From assembly GCA_009843725.1 (NCBI GenBank), contig VYCX01000309.1, positions 1 through 8,966 on the forward strand: a DNA stretch of 8,966 nt. Reading direction: 5' to 3'. Both the position numbers and the translations under genes were made by a program. Below the pieces are notes generated by a model. That model saw only the letters and a list, made by a program, of their open reading frames with translations. It searched no databases and had not been told where the DNA came from. This stretch comes from Boseongicola sp. SB0675_bin_26. GTDB lineage: Bacteria > Pseudomonadota > Alphaproteobacteria > Rhodobacterales > Rhodobacteraceae. Positions 5,405 to 8,966 of the stretch are shown here, piece by piece. Position 1 is the first letter of the stretch, and each line of letters opens with the position of its first letter.

Positions 5405-7552
5405 ATGGCCGAGCGCTCGTTCAAGTCAGAAGTCGAGCACCTGCGCCTCGGTGCCGGCGAGACCTTCACGGGTGAGGGCATTCTGGCAATCACCAAGGCG
5501 CTGCTGGAATCCGGCGTGGGCTATGTCGGCGGCTATCAGGGCGCACCGATCTCTCACCTGATGGACGTCCTGGCCGACGCGCAGGATCTCCTTGCCGAGC
5601 TCGGCGTCCGGTTCGAATCCAATGCATCCGAGGCCGCGGCAACGGCAATGCTGGCAGCTTCGGTCCACTATCCGATTCGTGGCGCCGTGACCTACAAGGG
5701 CCCTGTCGGCGTCAACGTCGCGTCGGACGCCTTGGCGAACCTGTCGTCCTCGGGCGTGCACGGCGGTGCGCTGATCGTTCTCGGCGAGGACTACGGCGAA
5801 GGTTCCTCGATCATGCAGGAACGCAGCCACGCCTTTGCGATGAAGTCGCAGTTCTGGCTCCTGGACCCGCGCCCGAACCTGCCCTCGATCGTGCGGGCGG
5901 TGAAACAGGGCTTCGAGCTCTCCGAGGCGTCCTGCACGCCAGTGATGCTGATGGTGCGGATCCGGTCCTGCCATGTCACGGGCCAGTTCGAGACTGCAGA
6001 CAACATCCCGCCACCGCTGACCGTCCGCGATGCGCTGGCAGAACCGCGAAAGGACTTCCGGCGCGTGGTTCTTCCGCCCATGTCCTACGCACATGAGAAA
6101 GACAAGATCGAAAGCCGCTGGCCCGCCGCCGAGGCCTTCATTGCCGAACAGGCATTGAACGAGCGCTTCGGCCCCCAGCTGGGCAGGGTCGGCATCGTTC
6201 TTCAGGGCGGCATGTACAACGGCGTGATGCGGGCACTGCAGCGGCTGGGGCTTGCCGACCTCTACGGCAACACGGAGGTGCCGCTCCATGTCCTGAATGT
6301 CACCTACCCGTTGGTGCGAGCCGAGATGCTGGACTTTGCGCACGGCAAGGACGCGCTTCTGGTCGTCGAGGAGGGCCAGCCCGAATTCATCGAGCATTCC
6401 ATTGGCTCCATGCTGTTCAGGGAAGGCGTCCAAACCCGCCTGACGGGCAAGGACGTTCTGCCGATGGCCGGCGAATACACCGGCGAGGTGCTGCTTGACG
6501 GCATGTCCGCCTTCCTTCGAAAGGCCGCGCCCGACCTGCTGCCCGGGCAGGTCCGCGCGCGCAACCGTGATGCGCCCAAGATTCCGGACCTTTCGGGGAC
6601 GGTGCCGGTCCGCCCGCCCGGTTTCTGCACCGGCTGCCCCGAACGCCCGATCTTTGCTGCACTGAAGATCGTCCAGCAGGAACTTGGCGAACACCAGGTC
6701 ACCGGAGACATTGGCTGCCATCTCTTCGCTGCGCTCCCGCCCTTCGAGATCGGCGGCTCGACCATGGGCTACGGCCTCGGGCCCGCGTCGAATTCCGCGT
6801 TCGACGCCGGTGGAGAACGGCGGGCGATCTCGATCATCGGCGATGGCGGGTTCTGGCACAACGGCCTCGCCACTTCGATCGGCAACATGGTGTTCAACCG
6901 CTCCGACAGCGTTGCGGTGATCGTAGACAACTACTATTCGGCCGCCACCGGCGGACAGGACGTGCCGTCGAGCCGCGCCGGCAACCCGACCAGGGCCACG
7001 AACAACCCGATCAGCGCCGCCGTCCGGGGAGTTGGCGTGAAGTGGGTCCGCGAGATCGACCGCACCTATGACGTGCCTCGGATGTGCGAGGTCTTTCGTG
7101 AAGCGCTGACCACGGACTACGGCGGCCCCAAGGTCATCATCGCATCCTCCGAATGCATGCTGAACCGCCAGCGCCGCGAAAAGCCGCTCCGGCAGGAGGC
7201 CATCGATGCCGGGACGCGCGTCGAGGTGCCCCGTTTCGGCGTCGACGAGGACATCTGCACCGGCGATCATGCCTGCATCCGGCTCTCGGGCTGTCCGTCG
7301 CTGTCGCTCAGGAATCTCGACGATCCGCTCCGCGACGATCCGGTGGCGCATATCGACCAGACATGCGTCGGCTGCGGGAATTGCGGCGAGGTGGCGGAGG
7401 CTGCCGCACTCTGCCCAAGCTTCTACCGCGCCGACATCGTCCACAACCCGACCGGGTTCGAACGCTGGCGCGCGGGCATCGCCTCGCGGCTCATAGGCCA
7501 TCTTCAAGGCCGTCGGGAGCGCAAGTCGCTTTCTTTTGGACGCGCAGAATGA
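5405..7552 (+). CDS. iorA: Indolepyruvate ferredoxin oxidoreductase alpha subunit-like protein (TPP-dependent 2-oxoacid oxidoreductase with C-terminal ferredoxin-like domain)
   Basis: A 715-residue subunit of a 2-oxoacid:acceptor oxidoreductase, a class that decarboxylates arylpyruvates or related 2-oxoacids to acyl-CoA using TPP and Fe-S clusters. Domain order: pyrimidine-binding domain (GYQGAPISHLMDVL, about 43-56; GEDYGEGSSIMQERSHAFA, about 127-145); domain II (VGIVLQGGMYNGVMRAL, about 262-278); pyrophosphate-binding domain with FCTGCPERP (Cys408, Cys411), GDIGCH and the TPP motif GDGGFWHNG (479-487) to DN (508-509); then a ferredoxin-like tail. In the tail the first cluster motif reads CTGDHAC-IRLSGCP (Cys618, 624, 630), with Asp621 where CxxCxxC would have its second Cys. 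The second reads CVGCGNC, nine residues, then CP (654, 657, 660, 670) instead of the usual three. I recall similar tails in alphaproteobacterial relatives, so this may be a subfamily trait. It lies 6 bp after the fusion gene and overlaps iorB by ATGA. The true 2-oxoacid substrate is not shown by sequence. Confidence 0.9.
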   Translation: MAERSFKSEVEHLRLGAGETFTGEGILAITKALLESGVGYVGGYQGAPISHLMDVLADAQDLLAELGVRFESNASEAAATAMLAASVHYPIRGAVTYKGPVGVNVASDALANLSSSGVHGGALIVLGEDYGEGSSIMQERSHAFAMKSQFWLLDPRPNLPSIVRAVKQGFELSEASCTPVMLMVRIRSCHVTGQFETADNIPPPLTVRDALAEPRKDFRRVVLPPMSYAHEKDKIESRWPAAEAFIAEQALNERFGPQLGRVGIVLQGGMYNGVMRALQRLGLADLYGNTEVPLHVLNVTYPLVRAEMLDFAHGKDALLVVEEGQPEFIEHSIGSMLFREGVQTRLTGKDVLPMAGEYTGEVLLDGMSAFLRKAAPDLLPGQVRARNRDAPKIPDLSGTVPVRPPGFCTGCPERPIFAALKIVQQELGEHQVTGDIGCHLFAALPPFEIGGSTMGYGLGPASNSAFDAGGERRAISIIGDGGFWHNGLATSIGNMVFNRSDSVAVIVDNYYSAATGGQDVPSSRAGNPTRATNNPISAAVRGVGVKWVREIDRTYDVPRMCEVFREALTTDYGGPKVIIASSECMLNRQRREKPLRQEAIDAGTRVEVPRFGVDEDICTGDHACIRLSGCPSLSLRNLDDPLRDDPVAHIDQTCVGCGNCGEVAEAAALCPSFYRADIVHNPTGFERWRAGIASRLIGHLQGRRERKSLSFGRAE

Positions 7553-8966
7553 CAGTGCACCAGCCATTCCCCACAGAGAAGGCCAGTCGGAGCCCCGACG
7601 GCGTCATCAAGCTTGCGATCATGGCGGTGGGCGGCCAGGGCGGCGGGGTCCTGACCAGGTGGATCGAAACCCTTGCCAGGTCGCAAGGCTATGCCTGTCA
7701 GGCAACCTCGGTCGCCGGCGTGGCGCAGCGTACCGGTGCGACAATCTACTATGTCGAGATGGCCAAGACCGGAACAGGACAACCGGTGTTTGCCCTCGCT
7801 CCCGCCGCGGGCGATGTCGACATACTGATCGCTGCGGAACTGATGGAAGCCGGACGCGCCATCGCGCGCGGCTTCGTGACCCCGGACAGAACGACACTCA
7901 TCGCATCGTCCCACCGGGAGCTTGCCGTCTCGGAAAAGACCGTGCCCGGCGACGGGACCGCCGACGCGGCCGAGGTTCGCGCCGCAGCCGAAATCGCCGC
8001 AGCCCGGTTGATCTGCTTCGACATGGAAAGGCTGGCCGTCGAAAGCGGATCCGTCATTTCTGCCACGCTGTTCGGCACTCTGGCGGCTTCCGAATGCCTG
8101 CCCTTCGAAAAGGGCGATTTCGAGGACGCCATCCGAACCGGCAAGCGGGAAGTCGACGCCAGCCTGCGCGCCTTCAACGCCGGTTTCCACGCTTGCCTCA
8201 AGGGTGTGCCGTCAGACGACGCGCCGGAACGATCACCACCCGCCCAAAGTGCCACTGGTCCCGCGCATCTGCTCGACAGGTGGCAGAGCTTGGCCAGGCG
8301 CGTGTCCGATCTGCCAACGCCTGTCCGGCCAATTGCGATGGCAGGGCTGCGCAAGGTCGTCGACTTCATGGATGCGGACTACGGACAGGAGTACCTTGAT
8401 CGAGTGGCGCCTTTCGTCGGTGCCGACGGAGTCGGCGAGGGCCACGCGTTGACCAAGGCCGCGGCAAAGTACATTGCCAACGCCATGACCTACGACGACG
8501 TGATCCGTGTGGCGGATCTCAAGACCCGCGCCGCACGCAACGACCGAATCGTTGCCGAGATGGGAACCGAACCGCAACAGTTGCTGCATTTGACCGAATA
8601 CATGCATCCCCGGGCCGAAGAGATCGTCGGACTGCTGCCCGCCGGGCTGGGTGCCCGAATCGCGGCCAGTCCTCGCGCAATGGCACGCATCGACCGCTGG
8701 TTTGCCAGAGGCAGGCGGCTGCGGTCTGACCGTTTGGGGCCGTTCCTTCTTCTCTACGCGCTCGGTGGCCTGAAACGGTATCGACGCAGGACGCGACGCC
8801 ACGCGGTCGAGCAGGCGCTTCTTGACAGATGGCTGTCGTGCGCGGCCCGAGTCGCTGTCAACGACCCCGCGCTCGCCACCGAAGTCCTCGGCTGCGGTCG
8901 ACTGATCAAGGGCTATTCCGACACTCACGCACGCGGCCTGTCGAAATTCGACAGGGTTCTTGGCAT
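7549..8966 (+). CDS. iorB: Indolepyruvate oxidoreductase beta subunit-like protein with C-terminal DUF6537-type region, 3' end cut by the window edge
   Basis: The partner of the upstream IorA-like subunit, open from ATG 7549 to the right edge (472 codons and 2 bases, no stop). The first 200 or so residues are the gamma domain of 2-oxoacid oxidoreductases: AIMAVGGQGGGVLTRWI (24-39), SVAGVAQRTGATIYYVEM (54-71), then DVDILIAAELMEAGRAI (89-105). A short proline-rich linker near 225-238 leads to a mostly helical C-terminal half (about 240-472) with KVVDFMDADYGQEYLDRV, YIANAMTYDDVIRVADLKT and GRLIKGYSDTHARG. It resembles the DUF6537 region found at the end of giant fused IOR proteins. Classical archaeal IorB is only about 200 residues, so this is the long bacterial form, expected near 500. 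The start is fixed by the ATGA overlap with the iorA stop (TGA 7550-7552). Helix-rich and Arg-rich stretches near the end (KRYRRRTRRHAVEQALLDR) are not membrane segments. Confidence 0.88.
   Translation, partial: MTVHQPFPTEKASRSPDGVIKLAIMAVGGQGGGVLTRWIETLARSQGYACQATSVAGVAQRTGATIYYVEMAKTGTGQPVFALAPAAGDVDILIAAELMEAGRAIARGFVTPDRTTLIASSHRELAVSEKTVPGDGTADAAEVRAAAEIAAARLICFDMERLAVESGSVISATLFGTLAASECLPFEKGDFEDAIRTGKREVDASLRAFNAGFHACLKGVPSDDAPERSPPAQSATGPAHLLDRWQSLARRVSDLPTPVRPIAMAGLRKVVDFMDADYGQEYLDRVAPFVGADGVGEGHALTKAAAKYIANAMTYDDVIRVADLKTRAARNDRIVAEMGTEPQQLLHLTEYMHPRAEEIVGLLPAGLGARIAASPRAMARIDRWFARGRRLRSDRLGPFLLLYALGGLKRYRRRTRRHAVEQALLDRWLSCAARVAVNDPALATEVLGCGRLIKGYSDTHARGLSKFDRVLG

Noticed and set aside
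5426..7567. A 713-codon open frame antisense to iorA across nearly the whole gene
   Set aside because: Its product is rich in His/Arg/Asp/Gly with no recognisable domain, while the plus strand encodes a clear IorA. Long antisense open frames are expected in high-GC coding DNA where stop codons are rare.
1..8966. CRISPR arrays, tRNA/rRNA genes, insertion sequences, attachment sites
   Set aside because: Reading both strands showed no regularly spaced repeats, no tRNA-like cloverleaf and no transposase or integrase motifs. The DNA is almost fully covered by metabolic and transport genes.

Overview
The window is 8,966 bases of GC-rich DNA (GC and GC3 look high throughout), densely coded on both strands, with no RNA genes, insertion sequences, CRISPR arrays or other signs of mobility. 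The codon bias, the HAAT-family transporter and the style of the indolepyruvate oxidoreductase-like genes suggest an alphaproteobacterium, perhaps Rhodobacterales. That assignment is an inference from style, not from a marker gene.

The layout is two divergent operons around an intergenic region of about 130-140 bp (3271-3397). Leftward (minus strand) are an aldo/keto reductase (3270-2140), then livG (2137-1367), livF (1370-618) and the first 207 codons of livH (621 to the left edge). Genes in this arm are 2 bp apart or overlap by ATGA, so they are almost certainly one transcript. It encodes a branched-chain/hydrophobic-amino-acid-type ABC importer led by a redox enzyme. Rightward (plus strand) are a 666-codon gene fusing a complete kynureninase-like PLP enzyme to a complete metal-dependent cyclase (kynurenine formamidase / isatin hydrolase superfamily), then an iorA-like gene (TPP and Fe-S 2-oxoacid oxidoreductase, 5405-7552) and an iorB-like gene (7549 to the right edge) that overlaps iorA by ATGA.

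The intergenic region holds a perfect 9-bp inverted repeat with a 6-bp spacer (3318-3341). It is a good candidate for a shared operator, though no regulator gene lies in the window.

The set looks like an uptake-plus-catabolism locus for a small aromatic or amino-acid-derived compound. The importer brings it in, the cyclase opens an amide or lactam, the kynureninase-like domain cleaves a C-C bond, the oxidoreductase converts a 2-oxoacid to an acyl-CoA, and the aldo/keto reductase handles a carbonyl. The substrate cannot be read from sequence. Tryptophan-, kynurenine- or isatin-like compounds are the obvious first guesses, but several active-site signatures differ from the textbook enzymes. The most unusual items are the kynureninase-cyclase fusion, which keeps what looks like the cyclase gene's own ribosome binding site and ATG inside the reading frame, and the degenerate ferredoxin motifs of the IorA-like protein.
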